Assembly (NCBI GenBank): GCA_021787505.1
Contig: JAJYLU010000118.1
Span: 1-6,250 of the forward strand
DNA from: Nitrospirota bacterium
Lineage (GTDB): Bacteria; Nitrospirota; Thermodesulfovibrionia; Thermodesulfovibrionales; UBA6898
Length of the DNA: 6,250 nt
Direction of reading: 5' to 3'
This document shows positions 6,173 to 6,250 of this stretch, one piece after another. Numbering within the stretch: position 1 is the stretch's first letter; every line of letters begins with the position of its first letter. A model generated the notes under the pieces. That model did not search any database. It had not been told where the DNA came from and worked only from the letters and a program-made list of their open reading frames with translations. The translations under genes and the position numbers were made by a program.

Positions 6173-6250
6173 ATGTTTATTATTCCCGCAATAGATTTGA
6201 AAGACGGCAACTGTGTGCGCCTGCTTCAGGGGAAGAAGGAGGCGGTGACA
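6173..6250 (+). CDS. hisA: HisA, phosphoribosylformimino-AICAR-phosphate (ProFAR) isomerase, N-terminal fragment
   Basis: The first 26 codons are present; the gene runs off the right edge. The visible N-terminus, MFIIPAIDLKDG followed by CVRLLQG, is the hallmark of HisA: beta-strand 1 of the (beta/alpha)8 barrel with the catalytic Asp (D8 in AID), then the conserved VRLxQG. HisA isomerises the aminoaldose ProFAR to the aminoketose PRFAR, the fourth step of histidine biosynthesis in the cytoplasm. The related HisF usually begins with a different motif (RIIPCLDV), so HisA is preferred. ATG 6173 fits the family start exactly. No Shine-Dalgarno sequence is seen within 20 nt upstream. It is divergent from the polysaccharide genes and probably heads a his gene group outside the window. 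Confidence 0.9.
   Translation, partial: MFIIPAIDLKDGNCVRLLQGKKEAVT

Overview
The window is bacterial, probably from the Deltaproteobacteria/Desulfobacterota or a similar Gram-negative anaerobe. That placement is an inference from the gene families, the secretion signal on one product, mixed ATG/GTG/TTG start use and a near-balanced base composition; no marker gene proves it. It looks like the edge of a surface-polysaccharide (O-antigen or exopolysaccharide) locus that ends against a histidine biosynthesis gene.

Reading in the direction of transcription (minus strand, right to left): at 6127-5357 lies a secreted DUF3108-family protein. Its stop codon overlaps by one base the apparent start region of a WbaP-type polyprenyl-phosphate hexose-1-phosphate transferase (5292-3919, probably starting further upstream near 5361). 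A gap of about 210 bp (3707-3918) follows. It holds no gene, but it has a good candidate promoter, two inverted repeats and a remnant of a palindromic intergenic repeat. Then a very large glycosyltransferase gene starts at 3706 and runs off the left edge (1235 codons seen, no stop). Its product is modular: a GT2 glycosyltransferase, a coiled coil with a 14-residue repeat, a WbsX (GH99-like) domain, a GT4 glycosyltransferase, and at the very edge what looks like the first strand of another GT2 domain. On the plus strand, hisA begins at 6173 and runs off the right edge; it is divergent from the DUF3108 gene.

In the likely pathway, the WbaP-like enzyme places the first sugar phosphate on undecaprenyl phosphate at the inner membrane. 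The giant glycosyltransferase would then add several later sugars to a lipid-linked glycan. The DUF3108 protein, exported to the envelope, is translationally tied to the initiating enzyme and may serve the same pathway outside the cytoplasm, but its role is unknown.

No rRNA, tRNA, CRISPR array, insertion sequence or integrase is visible. The most interesting points are the multi-module architecture, the missing conventional start codon for the WbaP-like enzyme, the structured leader that could mask the ribosome binding site of the giant gene, and a possibly leaderless hisA.
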